A DNA stretch of 64,000 nt from Beta vulgaris subsp. vulgaris (GCF_026745355.1 NC_079208.1:54945276-55009275); one strand, 5' to 3'; shown: positions 33,556 to 45,345, counted from the stretch's first letter. Made by a program: numbers and translations. Notes: generated from the letters alone by a model not told the origin.

Positions 33556-34680
33556 AATGAGTTTAATTTTGATGTAATGAATATTATTTTTGAACAAATG
33601 CATCATGTTTTAGAATGAATTGAGCTACATGTGAAGAGTTTACAAATCAACTTGTTCACCGACATAAACTGGATGTTGATGCATATGTTATCTGATTTGG
33701 TCCCTTTTGGTTTTCTTACAAAGAACCTGTGTTTTTACTCTTGTCCAGAAGGTTCCTTTATTTTTCTGACATTCAATTTTCCTGCATCATCAGGGATATT
33801 TTCCTTCTTAGGACAAGGATGTTAGATAGATATTGCTCATATTTCTGTGCTTGTACATAATCTTATTGTTGTTATGATCAAGAAATTGATGGTTTGTAAA
33901 AACTGATCTTTCCATTGGATTTATGACCTGGTGTATCAATTGATCTGCAGGTGGTGATGTGAAGTAGATCATTACAAACAACAGTTTATCATCACATTAT
34001 ATATACTTACATTATCTGGATAGGTAGAGTAATATGACTCCCTGATTAATGACAAAGGGTGATAAATTTTTGAACTGGATACTAGAGACTATGTACATGT
34101 GGCTGGTGAATAAGAATTCTGAGGTTTCAAAAGAATAGTCAGTCATACATTGCTGGTTATTCTTCATATAATTCCATTAGCACTTGAGTTCAGAAGTTAG
34201 TCTAAAGAATGTTTTCGCAGTGCAAGAAATTGTCAGACAACCCATGTGAAGAGTTTACAAATCAATTTGCCAACAATAATTTTCATTTCATTCATCAATT
34301 TGCCAATAGGCTTTGAAAAGTTTACATATTGCATAGCATATCATTCATTGATTTGCATAGCTTTTACTCAAAGAACATACATTAGTAGAACAACTAACTT
34401 CACCACAACTAAACTAACAATGGCGACAACATCTCAAATCCACGACCAAGCTATGAACTTTCTCCCAGGATTTTCATGAGTCCAAGAGGTCCTCACAACA
34501 TCACAAATCATACCTGCACAATGGCGACAACATTATGCTCGGATTTAAACAATGGCGACAGCATCCAAATCATAAACTAACAATGGCGACAACATCACAA
34601 ATCATACCTGTACAATTGGAGAAGCATATTTAAACCCTAATTTTCAAAATTTAACATTATGCTCGGATTTACAGAAAATT
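33556..34680. other. 3' non-coding part of the MULE
   Basis: No second gene (MURB-like) is visible. There is a direct repeat, CATGTGAAGAGTTTACAAAT, near 33630 and 34240, and a scattered ATGGCGACAACATC repeat at 34420-34590. Confidence 0.6.
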
Positions 34681-35734
34681 CAATGAAAGATTATTCGAGG
34701 AACATGAACGAATTCAAACCAGATGTTACCTGAACCTTTGATTGAGTGAATGAAATAGAAGTAGAAGGGATTTTAGGGATTGTTGTGCAGAAGAGGGGAA
34801 TTTGATTTACTGGCAAATGATGTGCGAAAATTTGAAGCGAGAAGACTGAGTGGCTGAAGATAGGGTGCGAAAATTTGATTGAGTGGCAGGAGATTGATGT
34901 GCAGATGAGGAAGAAGGAGATTGAATGTGCAGATGAGGAAGAAGGAGATTGAATGTGCAGATGAGGAAGAAAGAAATGTTCGCTGCTCATGGAAAAATCG
35001 AAGGAGATTTTTTCGAAAATGGAATGTGGATGAAGAAGGGTGTTTCTGGTTGCTGAAGAATTGGGTGGGAGGGTCTATTTTGGTTTTTTAATTACTACAC
35101 GTGAGTTGCACGTGTTAGTTGGCCGGAAAAAATTAAGTATTCCGGCGACTGGTGGCTTCCTGCAAAAAAATATTCCAAAAAGGTGGTTTTTGACCCAAAA
35201 AATTTTAAAAGGTGGTTTGTGACAAAAAATTGTTTTTAAAAGGTGGTTTCTGACAAAATTTCCTAAATTAATTGATGGCACCCCCACTAACCAATGTGGC
35301 GACGCCTATATAGGTAAGGGGGACGTTGTACAGCGTCGCCAATGGCGACGCTTTTTGGAGACGCGAATTGCCGACTGATTCTGCTCGACGCTTTTTGGCA
35401 GCGTCGAGAGCAAATTTCGCGACGCTTTTATGCGTCGCCAATTGAGCCAAAAAGCGTCTTCACAACACTCCTTTTCGATCTAGTAGTGATGTTATGTATT
35501 ATCATGGTCAAACACAAAGTAAAAAAAAAAGTACTCCTTCCATTTTTTAATATTCCTTCCATTTGCACTTTTTTTGGCTTAATAAGTAAGAGATATATTG
35601 CACCAAAAGCCATTTACAATCTAAATGCCCATTCAACGGGACAACAGCGGCAACTCACTAGTCATCAATAGCCAGTGAAGCCTAATCACTCTGCAGCAAT
35701 GCAGCTTACAATTCAACACTTATATATCAATGGT

Positions 35735-36081
35735 TGTCCATTTCATCCGTTCTCTATCTTTTCTTGAAATCTTAATAGGCATTATGCTATAAACTCTATC
35801 TAACATAGCAGGGCAACTTGCTCTGACCAAGACTCCACTTTTTACTCCGTCCATAGAACGTATGAATTTCCTGGAATGTAGATAAACCAAAAGAAGGAAT
35901 GAAGGGATAAGAATAGGAATTAAAGTACCATTGGAAAAAGGGGCACCTGTGGAGACATCTCTACTGACGAACCATTTCAATAGTACGGGTGCTGCCGTGC
36001 CACAAGATTGTACATTTCATCCGTTCTCCATCTTTTCTTGAAATCTTAATAGGCATTATGCTATAAACTCTATCTAACACT
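35735..36081. repeat. 72-bp direct repeats flanking the mitochondrial insert
   Basis: CATTTCATCCGTTCTC(T/C)A through ATAAACTCTATCTAACA occurs at about 35737-35808 and 36011-36081 with about one mismatch. The stretch between them is the ccmFC fragment. The right copy runs on into LINE sequence, so the repeat is duplicated target DNA and not mitochondrial. Confidence 0.85.
35812..36007 (-). pseudogene. ccmFC: Nuclear copy of mitochondrial ccmFC 5' region (NUMT)
   Basis: On the minus strand the frame reads CGTAAPVLLKWFVSRDVSTG, then APFSNGTLIPI, then SFLLLVYLHSRKFIRSMDGV and KSGVLVRAS. This is the N-terminal part of CcmFC, the mitochondrially encoded cytochrome c maturation protein of plants (haem delivery at the inner membrane). 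About 65 codons are present, without the start codon or the rest of the gene, so it is a transferred fragment. From memory of the family, the differences from the usual protein (for example Ser for Pro in RDV.TG, Leu for Pro in IPI. and SF.LL, Cys for Arg after RAS) are all C-to-T changes on the coding strand. Confidence 0.88.
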
Positions 36082-36830
36082 ATTTTCTTTACTCTAATTG
36101 CAATTTTAGTTACATACTCAACCTTCTTGTTCCACAAAAATCATTTCTAGAGCCCACCATATCAAAGCCAAGTTCCTTTATAAAGAATGGACCACTAGAG
36201 AAATAGTTGACACCTGTTTTTGTACTGGTTCCCCGATTTCTATCTCTACTTCAACTCAATCATCCAACAACTCTCATCACAATCATTATTCCATTCTCGT
36301 CGCTTGGGAGCCACCTCCCGTTCACTCCATCAAACTAAATTTTGAAAGCTTCGTTCGTGGTTCTTCAACAGCAGCAGGAGTCATCCTACGAGACTTAACT
36401 GGAGATGTCATCAAAGCCTCAACTTTAAATCTCGGTCGCACACAAGTATTTATTGCCGAAGCAATGGCTCTACATCATGGTGTCATCCTAGCTCGTCAAC
36501 CACAAATCCAACACATCCTCATAGAAGGTGACAACCTCATGGTCATCAACGTAGTCACAGGCTTATGGGACCCCCCCTTTGTCAGATAGCTCACATCATC
36601 AAGGACATCCCCACTTTCTTAGAAGGCTTATCCTCTTGGAAAATCCGCATTATTTTTCGGGAAGCAAACAGGGCACCAGACTGGATTGCTAACGTCGATC
36701 ACCTAGTTGATTCGCAGTTTTTTATTCAAGATTGTAATCATTCAACACTCCATAACATTCTTGTAACTAATAAGATGGGAGCTCTCCTCGTGCGGGGGGA
36801 TCCTAACCTTCTTTCTTCTTACCTTTAAAA
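36082..36830 (+). mobile_element. LINE 3' fragment with RNase H domain
   Basis: The frame at about 36310-36570 reads VHSIKLNFESFVRGSSTAAG, VILRDLTGDVIKAS, VFIAEAMALHHGVILARQ and HILIEGDNLMVINVV. After a one-base shift it continues IIKDIPTFLEGLSSWKIRII, REANRAPDWIANVDHL, with a stop at 36826-36828. This is an RVT_3 RNase H domain of a plant LINE. The first catalytic Asp (usually KLNFDG) is Glu-Ser here. An upstream piece (HIKAKFLYKEWTTREIVDTC) is also readable. Confidence 0.8.
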
Positions 36831-36869
36831 AAATCGTGTAAATTATAGCACAAACAAGTGTAGCATATA

Positions 36870-38480
36870 ATTGTTTCTTCATTTTTTAACCCCTATGACC
36901 AACAATCCAATGCACATTCCTAGGAGTTGTATCAACAGTAACACCCATTCCCAGCCAATGTTTAATCTTCCTTTGACACTCTGATTGAACATACACTTTA
37001 AGAATAAGTGTTCCTGAATTTCAGCTTCCTCTCCATAAATTTGACAAAGAGGCCTTTCATACACATCAATCACATAGAGTATCCCTGTTGTCTGAAGTCT
37101 GCTTCTTATGACCAACCAATCAAAGAGCCTATGTTTCAGAATATGTTTCGCACATATTTATCCCATTGCACTTTAGTTTGCTTCTCTACCAACATTTGGT
37201 ATATACTTTGCACACTGTATCTAGGCATTTGGATCAGTTGCTCCTCATTAACATCTTTTAAACCCTTTTCACTTCATATATCTTTCTTTAGTACCAGTTA
37301 CTCTCATCAGGAGGTTTATACTCCCATCAGTCATACTCATTTACATACACGCACTTTACTTACCCATTTAATATAGGGGTTATCTTTTGTGGTAGACGCT
37401 GTGCAAACATATCTACCATTGCAGTCAGGTTCCAATCATAAATCTTCCTAGCTAACTCCCAAACCCCCAACATTCTTATTCGGAAGACAAACTTGTAGCA
37501 AGCCACATTACGTGGTTTGTGACTGAAATATTCACCACTATAAAGAAAGCTCTGCATATGATTTCAACCTCCTTGAGCAAACTTTTTTGGAATGATAAAA
37601 ATTTGAGCCCAGTACACATGAATACTCATCAATACATAGTTAAAAAGCATCAGTTTGCCTTGATAAGTAAGATGTCTGCTGCTCTAAGTTCTAATTCTAG
37701 CAGTTATGTTCTCAATCTACCCATTGCACTCTTTTTGAAGTGATTCTCTTATAACAAATTGGGACTCCAAGGGACTTAAAAGGGAAAATACCCCTCTTGA
37801 GTCCTCAAACATCCATAATTCATTGTACTCTTGTGTGGTCATGCCTGTTGTATATAACTCTAGTTGTTGCTCATTAACTTCCAACCCTCACATTGTTGAA
37901 AAGTATTCATAACCTTGAAGCAAAATATATATAATAAACTGATAAATAATCACCCCAACCCATAGTATTACATAATTTGCAATGCATAAATGATGTACTC
38001 TCGCTCCAACACACGTAGGATTATACTTAAACTAAGGTTTATCTCCCATCAGCTTAAGAGTCCTAGTCAAATACTCCATACAAATCACAGAAAACGAAGA
38101 TGAAATTAGATCACCTTGCCTTAATCCTCTCCTACATTCAAAGTATTTAACCAGGCTACCATTAATCATCAAAGAATATGATGGAGAACTCACGCAATCC
38201 ATAATTAAAACCTCCCTAGAAATTGTAAAGCCACCAACATATCTTCGAAAAACTTTCAATCAATGGAGTCATAAGCCTTTTTTATATCCATCTTTGTTAT
38301 ACACCCAAGCCTAGACTGCTTCCTATCATAATTCCTCACAATATCTTGACAAATCATCACATTATGAGCTATAAACCTTGAATAACTGCCCTCTTATTAT
38401 CAACAATAATATCAAGAAGAACTTCTTTAACTCTATTGCAAAGCAATTTTATAATACATTTGTACCCTTAAATGGCATGA
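36870..38480 (-). mobile_element. Decayed LINE, antisense, second family
   Basis: On the minus strand: RT pieces at 38480-38032 (CQDIVRNYDRKQSRLGCITK, MDIKKAYDSI with the catalytic Asp, SLMINGSLVKYFECRRGLRQ, GDLISSSFSVICMEYL), a connection piece at 37557-37360 (KPRNVACYKFVFRIRMLGVW), and the zf-RVT at 37115-36879 (LQTTGILYVIDVYERPLCQI, EAEIQEHLFLKC). Many stops and frame changes. It lies tail to tail with the + strand fragment at 36082-36830. Confidence 0.8.
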
Positions 38481-38914
38481 GGTTTTAGAAGCCCATCCAA
38501 ACGAGCATCAATACAACGTTATTTTGGGCATGCTTCCCGACACGATCTTAAATGATCGATCTCACCTCCAAAACGACTTTTTTTAAAAAAAACGAAAGTC
38601 ACCAACATCCCTTAAAGGACACGAATTTCGAGAAACCCATCAAAATTAGTACCAAAACGACAATAATTAGTCAGTGTTGATAGTTGAGGAGAGAGACGGG
38701 ATTTTTTTGTTATTTTTTAAAAGATTAGGAGTAATTAGGTTAATAGTGGCAAAATGGTAAATAAGGGCAAACAACGAGTTAATGTCCGTTAGAAAAAGCG
38801 GAAATAGCATCATAACGATTTCGGAAACTCAAGGGTATATGTTGAATATTTGAAACATTAAGGATATATAGTGAATTTTTTAATTTGTTACGGGATATAT
38901 GGTGGAAAATTTAT
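38481..38914. other. Intergenic stretch
   Basis: The repeated phrase GGATATAT(A/G)GTG(A/G)A near 38870-38910 suggests a degraded repeat end. No gene is seen. Confidence 0.4.
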
Positions 38915-39198
38915 ACTTCCTCCGTTTCAAAATAGATGGTACATTGTGCTTAAAACGGACTCCTAGGCAAAATTTCATAAGTATGTTTAAGTAGTATAAA
39001 GGGAGGTAGATTAATTCTAATGGTCCCACGTGAAAAGGAGGGAGAAAGAAAAAGTTGGGGACCACATGTATTAATTAAGTAAAATGGTAGAAGTGTAAGG
39101 CAAAAGTTACTAAATAAGGAAAAAAAAAACAATGTATCATCTATTTTGAAACACCCATAAATAGACAATGTATCATATATTTTGAAACGGAAGAAGTA
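38914..39198. mobile_element. Stowaway-like MITE with duplicated right end
   Basis: The element is 38916-39196, flanked by TA. The ends are CTTCCTCCGTTTCAAAATAG and, reverse complemented, CTTCTTCCGTTTCAAAATAT. The phrase ACAATGTATCAT(C/A)TATTTTGAAAC occurs twice at the right side (about 39131 and 39163), so the right end is duplicated. Confidence 0.85.
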
Positions 39199-41167
39199 TT
39201 TTATTTATGTATTGTTTTGTTTTTTTTGGCGGGAAATAGACTAGTTAAACTTAAATAATGCCTTTGAAATGTCTCATTCTGTGGCCCCAATATGAGGGGG
39301 TACTGTTGCCTGCAATTACATACTGCTGCTTAGCTAAGGGAGAAAATATCAAAATACCACAATGAAGCTAATTGATTGTTGCGTGCTCCAATGGGACTTT
39401 TCATGTTAGAATAACGACAATATTTATTCATTCTTGTGTATCTAACTAAACCATTTGGGTAAAGTGATTATCTTCTCTTCGTTTCTGTGGTCCATTGTAG
39501 TCTTGTAGACTTTGTAGTGTACCTCTTTGCACCCCTCATATCGGACCTTGTGGGATCATAGCTACTTTGGTTTTTACTAATCATTTTCATGCCCTACCCC
39601 CTCCTTTATTTAGTAGTACTAGTACTAGTTTATTAACTGAGTGGATTGTTATTTTCACTATCAGATGTAACGTTGTCATCCACTTATTTGTTTTAGGAAT
39701 ATTCAGCTATAATTGTGTAATGTATGATGAACTGCAACATTTTAAACAGGTTACAATTACACATTACCTTGTGACTCGTGAACACTATTAAAATATATTC
39801 AAGCATCAATTTGTTTGACACAATAATTCTATATTACTTTTGTTTGAACTCTTTTCTCTTTAAACCTATATTTCTCTCGCCTGACCCTCTTCTTCTCTCC
39901 TTTCCCTAAACCTAATTTGGAGGCTATTAATTCCCTTTTCCTTTTTTGTTTCTAGTTTTTAGTTTGTTCTTTATTTTTATTTTATTGATTAAGTTAGTAT
40001 TTATGTATAAGAGTTTCTCGTGTCATATTATGAGAAGTTTAGTCTTTTATGTTGTAGAGGTCTCCTTCTATCCTATGAATGTTGTATGTCTAGTTTGTTT
40101 GTTTGTTTGTAGGTATGAGAATTTTTTCTCATTGGTTGAAGTTCAAGATTATTAATATGAAGGTATTAGAAGCTCGAATACGGTTAACATGATCATATCA
40201 AAAGTATTCTTCTCCAAACTATGTCAAAATGATAGACGACTCTATTAATAGTTGCTTGAGACAACACATACAAGGGGCCTAATCCACAATATTCGATCTA
40301 GTTCATTGTAGTTTCATCAAAGATGAAGTTGATTTGATCTTCTTTGATTGTATTTTGTTTTTCTTCAATATCTATTCTAGATGTCGTTTAACCTTCAATT
40401 AATGAAATTATATGTAATTTTGTGCCCTTGGCCTAAAGAGTTTGGGCGAACTTGATTTGAGAGAGTTTAGTCCACTTACAAGCACAAAACAGATTCCACA
40501 TTAAAACCAACCGATAATAGTAGGAAAAACTCTTCTAATTTATAAGGTGGTACGTTCTCTCCTATTTTGCTAATGTGGAACAATAACATGCTATTTTAGC
40601 AACAAATACTAATAATAAAAAATCTAATGGCAACAAATCAAATTTTATACTACTTATAATCAATATATACATTATTAAAAAGCATGGGCAGGAACTATAT
40701 CCCGCCACATGTTATTTAATTTGTGACATGACATTTCTTTGAACCTTCTTGTATTACTCTAGAAATAGACAAAAAAAAAAATTATGTAAATTAAATAGTT
40801 TTGAACCATGACAACTTATTTTACAAGTTATTGTCAACCCGCGCAAAGCTACTATTTTTATTCGTAATTATATATCAACATCAAGTAACATACGCTTATT
40901 CCTCTTTAAAAAAAAACTAAAATTAATGTCAATAGATTTAAATTCACAGATGACAACGTCCCATATAATCATACACATACAATCACAAATATTGTTTCCT
41001 GCAATTCTTTCAAGAGAAATTCTTTGACCCTTGCTTTAAAAAAAAATCCAAACCCTTGCCATTAAAGCATCTTCATTCAGTCATAAACTCACCGGACAAA
41101 TGTTATTTTTGTATAATAAAAAAACTATGATCAATTCTTGAACTCCACTGTCTTTATTTACTCATAC
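39199..41167. other. AT-rich intergenic stretch, about 2 kb
   Basis: Several short open frames (39567-39791, 39946-40155) lack any domain. No RNA gene or clear element end is seen. Confidence 0.5.
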
Positions 41168-44062
41168 ATACTTCTTAATTCCTTAGCCTAGCTTAACACC
41201 AGCATAATCCTACCTCCTTCCGCAGTTATAGTTTAGTCCTTAGATTTAGCTTAGACACTCGGGCATGTTCTGGCGCCATTAGGCAAGATCTCAAATTGTC
41301 ACTCCAATTGAAGTAGGGAACCATGGAGGTAACAACCTTCGTGTCTCCTCTTTAGTTGTCCAACCCGACTTATCCTTTATGTGTTATAAAATTCATCTCT
41401 AAGTTTGTGGCATGTATTGGAATTTTGTGCTTTAATTAAAAGTTTGATTACTATTTGCTCTATGTATTGCTTTTCGTCTGAAATTAATTTATGTTGTATT
41501 TTGATCATTAATTAAATTACAATAGAGTACGGTAGCAAGATTATTTTATCTAATAAAAATTGGTAACCTCCAGGGACCAAGTCTCCCAAGGCATTGAATA
41601 TCAAACTATTGAGTGTCCATTGACTTGTTTACAAGGTCAACAAACTGAATTTGCACCAACAATTTTTTGACAACCAAAGTGGGAGGAAAAGATTCATAAT
41701 CAAATTGTGAAACTTCTTCTTCGAACTTTTGAAAACTAACTGTAAAAGTTGGTTATTTTTGTTTTTACTAAAATGCCGAAACACATTCTAAGAAGAATAA
41801 AGAAGTTGCTCTGGGTGAATCAAATTTCCCGAACATGAAAACTAGCTAGTGCTTCTATCACTCTAGAGAAAATGGTGCATGGTAACAATGGTGACTCAAC
41901 TCACCATGGTCATGAGGAGTCGGTTGGAGATAACCCGTCAAGGGATAGGTTACCTCCGAATAATACTGGTCGTGGACTCATACACCAAATATATGGAAAG
42001 TTCACGGAGGTAGTAAGGAATTTACTATTAGAAGCGGCCAGAGAGAGTCAGATACAACAATTTGACTCTCTAACTACAAAATTCTAGCCCATGAGTCTGC
42101 GAGAGTCTTCACGGATATTCTCCAAAGGATAAGGGAAGAGAACAGAGATGTTAACTCTAGGCAAATTGATAGGATCCTGAAATAATTTTTCGCATAGAAC
42201 CATTAGTTGAAAAACACTATCAGTTAAGTGTGAAACTAGTTAAGGCCTTAGAATATGTTTCGTTAAATAGAGCAAGGGGAAGTTGTGGCACAACACCAGA
42301 CGTTCCTCCAATAGGTTACCCTCCAAGGGCACATTTCTCCCATCCTGAAACTAGGGGTCTAATAGTGTATTTACAGAATGGATGAACCATTTGAACTTTT
42401 ATGTGGTATGGTAGATGCTAATAGTGTATTTACAGCTATCTTGCAGGCATCTCAATGCAAGCTACTGAAATAGGTAACCAACTCTTCAACAAATTGCTCG
42501 ATGAAGGAATCTTGATTATACCAAAAATAGCAAATGAAGAAGGGTTGGAAGATATGTGCAGATGGCACATGAATAGGTCACATACAACAACCCAGTGCCA
42601 AGAGTCCACAAGATTTCTGACTAGCTAGGCAATTGAATCTTAAGAGATTGGTTGTCTCAAACATGGAACAACACGTACGCAATGAAGCTGGAAGAGTATC
42701 AGGCCAACGTAACCAAAGCTAAGGCGCTTGCTAAGTCCGATCCAACACTAAACCTAGTAATGCATGAGGAAATAACTAAAATCTATAAGGAAGCAATACA
42801 AAAATTTCCATTGCAGACTAGGGCAATAGAAGGGTTGAAGGCATTGAGGATCAGAATGTGTTCACAATGTGCAGACAGGCTAACCTTCAAAATGGTTAGA
42901 ACTCATATCATTCCGAATGATCCCACTTATGTGCCTGCTTATCAGCTTCCATTCCAGAAAAGGTCGAGAATTCAAAAGGTTATTCTTCCCAACTACTTTT
43001 AGTCATCCAATAAGAGTGTTTATTGATCACCTTAGAACAATGGAAGAAGTCACATTCAGAACAATACTGGATGATATTGGCTATAACCATTAGAAGTCCC
43101 TTTTTGCTTATAATTTGTGTAGCACGAAGTGCATCACTCCACAAATCAGGACGCAATTTGTTACTACCATTTTCGGATATCAAGTAACATTTATTATGGT
43201 ACATTGAATCAAACCTCAAAATGTTTAATTTATGTTTTAACACAAGGGCCCAATATAAGTATAAATCACATTAAGCGAAGTCAACAGAGGTCAAAAGTCA
43301 ACAAAATCCAAAGGAAGATCATCAAGATTATCAAGAGATGAAAGTCAAAAGCAGTAAAAGAATAGCAATAAAAATATAATCAAAAGATGGTTCAACATGA
43401 AGACAAACGTACATTAGAGGGTAACGATTATTCAGCGCCACAATATAGTTAAGGTTTGAATCAAATATGATTCAAACGTTTTCCTCCCCAACATGCATGG
43501 AAGTTACATGTTATGATTTTCTATAAATAGAGAAACTATTATCAACAAAAAGGGACGAACAATCCATCAAACTCTAACATTTCTTAATTCCTTAGCGTAG
43601 CTTAACACTAGCATAGCCCAACCCCCTTATGGGATTATAATTTATTAGTTCTTAGATTTAGCTTAGGCATCCGAGTATGTTATGGCTCCATTAAGCTAGA
43701 TCTCAAATTCTCACTCCAATTGAAGTAGGGAACCCTGGAGGTAACAACTTTTGTGTCTCCTATTTAGTTATCTAGCTTGATTTATCCTTTGTGTGTTGTA
43801 AAATTCATCTCTAACTTTGTGGCATGTATGAGAATTTTGTGCTTTAATTAAAAGCTTGATGACTTTTTGCTCTATTTATTGCTTTTCGCCTGAAATTAAT
43901 TTATGTTGTAGTTTGATCGTTAATTAAATTAGAACAGAGTATGTTGGCAAGGTTTTATCTTATTAAACCCCTAGAGACTAAATCTCCCAAGGCATTGAAT
44001 ATCAAACTATTGAGTGTCCATTAACTTGTTTTTAAGATAAACGAACTGATTTTGCACCAACA
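41168..44062 (+). mobile_element. Gypsy-type LTR element relic, gag only
   Basis: A truncated left LTR (about 41168-41668) matches 43568-44062, the 3' part of a right LTR that begins near 43119 (TGTAGCACGAAG) and ends TTTGCACCAACA. Shared phrases include CTCCAATTGAAGTAGGGAAC and GGCATTGAATATCAAACTAT. The 1.45 kb between them has a gag-like piece (41872-42087), a degenerate zinc knuckle near 42558 (CRWHMNRSHTTTQC), and an open frame at 42652-43002. No pol domain is present. The superfamily call rests on gag style only. Confidence 0.65.
42652..43002 (+). pseudogene. Gag-linked open frame in the Gypsy relic
   Basis: An open piece of 116 codons, helical and Lys/Ala-rich (TWNNTYAMKLEEYQANVTKA), then HIIPNDPTYVPAYQLPFQKR. 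The flanking frames are broken. I do not recognise a domain; its position between gag and the right LTR suggests it is part of the element. Confidence 0.4.
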
Positions 44063-44718
44063 GGGAGTATCGTCTAGACGAACAACTAGATTTCAGCAAC
44101 TCAAACATGTTGCGGTACATTAGGTAAGATAATTAAGGTGCTTGTAATCATTCTTTTTAGAATAAATAAAGCATTATCAACAGGAAATCTACAACTATAG
44201 TCTTCCACTCATCTTTCTACCTCTACATTTGTCCTAACTCCTCTTTTGCTCCTTTCACATTCAACACTCCTAAAAGTTCAAACATCTTCGCGTCACGTAC
44301 ACATAAAAGCAATATATTATATGCATGACTATAATATAAAAAGAAACCTCATATTTTAACATTCATCTATCTTGTTTATAATCTTATCAACATGCTCGTT
44401 TATGCGGTCAAATAACACTCAAGAGTTCTTTTTGGACTTTAAACATCGGTTTGAAATAAAATGACCAACAACAATGAATAATTTTCGGGGGATCATTCTA
44501 TTAGTTCCAGTTACCAAGCATATGTAAATATATAATGCAGTACTGGTATTTCGGATCTTTGTATCCTACTCATAATCACAAATCAAGAGTTGTATATTAT
44601 CTTAATTAGAGTCAATTCAACATTACTATCAATTTTTCAATTTTTGATTATATAAATATAAAAGTCTTATGATATAAGAACTAAGGAGCATAATAAACTT
44701 AAAATTAGTCATACTTAT
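44063..44718. other. Intergenic stretch after the right LTR
   Basis: The first bases after the LTR, GGGAGTATCGTCTAGACGAA, look like a degraded primer-binding/leader region (compare GGCGCCGTCTGTGGGAA of many Gypsy elements), which hints that this LTR was followed by another internal region. No gene is seen beyond. Confidence 0.35.
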
Positions 44719-45345
44719 TGTAACACCCAACCCATACAGAGTCGAGTATGTGGTCACCAATGGGCTTACAGGGTCAATAACTACCCTCAATAATCAACAC
44801 AAGTTCTTTTGGCGCATATTGTCCTCACTTATGCGCACCCAAGAAACTTTTCAGGATGTCATCCATCCCAAGACTACTCCCAATCAAACACGCTTAAATG
44901 CGGAGTAACTAAGTAAATGAGCTCTCAAGAAGAAAGATTCATCTTATTGAAATGAGCTAGTAGTCTGCTAAATCCATTTAAAACAATCATGAGGGTTATT
45001 ATATATTCCCCCACTTGAGGACAACAAAGCCCTCGTTGCCTAATGACTCCATATTCGTCTACAATGACTTGCGGGTCGCCCCAACTTGGAAATTAGTCAC
45101 ATATTCTACAATAGCTGGGTCATAGCCCCAGAATCCTCCCCCACTAAACTGCTAACCTTGGATTAATTTTCCACACGATTAGCACGCGATGACAATTGCT
45201 CTGATACCATTTGTAACAACCGACCCATACAAAAAGTCGAGTATATTTTCACCTATGCGCATCTAGGGCCAACAACTGTTCCTCAATAACCAGCAGAAAT
45301 TCTTCTGATCGCATTTTTTCTTCACTCATGTGCACCCCGAGAAAC
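44719..45345 (-). mobile_element. Cassandra TRIM element, antisense
   Basis: The right-hand LTR (3' LTR, 44719-45005) ends GGGTTGGGTGTTACA on the minus strand and contains a 5S rRNA-like block at about 44865-44930: TACTCCGCATTTAAGCGTGT, TTGATTGGGAGTAGTCTTGG, GATGGATGACATCCTGAAAA. A purine tract GTGGGGGAA precedes it (45006-45014). The initiator tRNA-Met primer site (TGGTATCAGAGC on the minus strand) is at 45198-45209, two bases from the 5' LTR, which starts (plus coordinate) at 45212. The 5' LTR breaks off near 45345, inside its 5S-like block. It encodes no protein, as usual for TRIMs. Confidence 0.88.
45198..45209 (-). promoter_or_regulatory. Primer-binding site of the Cassandra element
   Basis: GCTCTGATACCA on the + strand is the reverse complement of TGGTATCAGAGC. 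It lies two bases from the LTR end. Confidence 0.9.

Larger units (their letters stand above)
29638..35272 (+). mobile_element. MULE (Mutator-like) transposon, 9-bp TSD
   Basis: The element is 29647-35263 (5,617 bp). TAAATTAAT lies at 29638-29646 and 35264-35272 as a perfect 9-bp TSD. The TIRs start GGAAATTTTGTCAGAAACCA at both ends and stay closely similar for about 240 bp, with recognisable similarity to about 400 bp. The right TIR has a unit (GCAGATGAGGAAGAAGGAGA...) repeated about three times near 34895-34975. A MURA-type transposase gene lies inside on the + strand. Confidence 0.95.
29570..35488. mobile_element. CACTA-like non-autonomous element, split by the MULE
   Basis: Outside the MULE, both flanks carry repeated AAAAAGCGTC / GACGCTTTTT and GGCGACGC motifs (29570-29635 and 35295-35460). 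The right flank ends CTAGTAGTG at 35480-35488, i.e. CACTACTAGATCGAAAAGG when reversed, like CACTA termini. The left limit CACTAAAAAGCG at 29570 is a weak match and no 3-bp TSD was found. If real, the original element was only about 300 bp. Confidence 0.45.

Noticed and set aside
44865..44930. Possible 5S rRNA gene
   Set aside because: Only part of 5S is matched, it is diverged, and it lies inside an LTR with primer site and purine tract; it is Cassandra, not a 5S gene.
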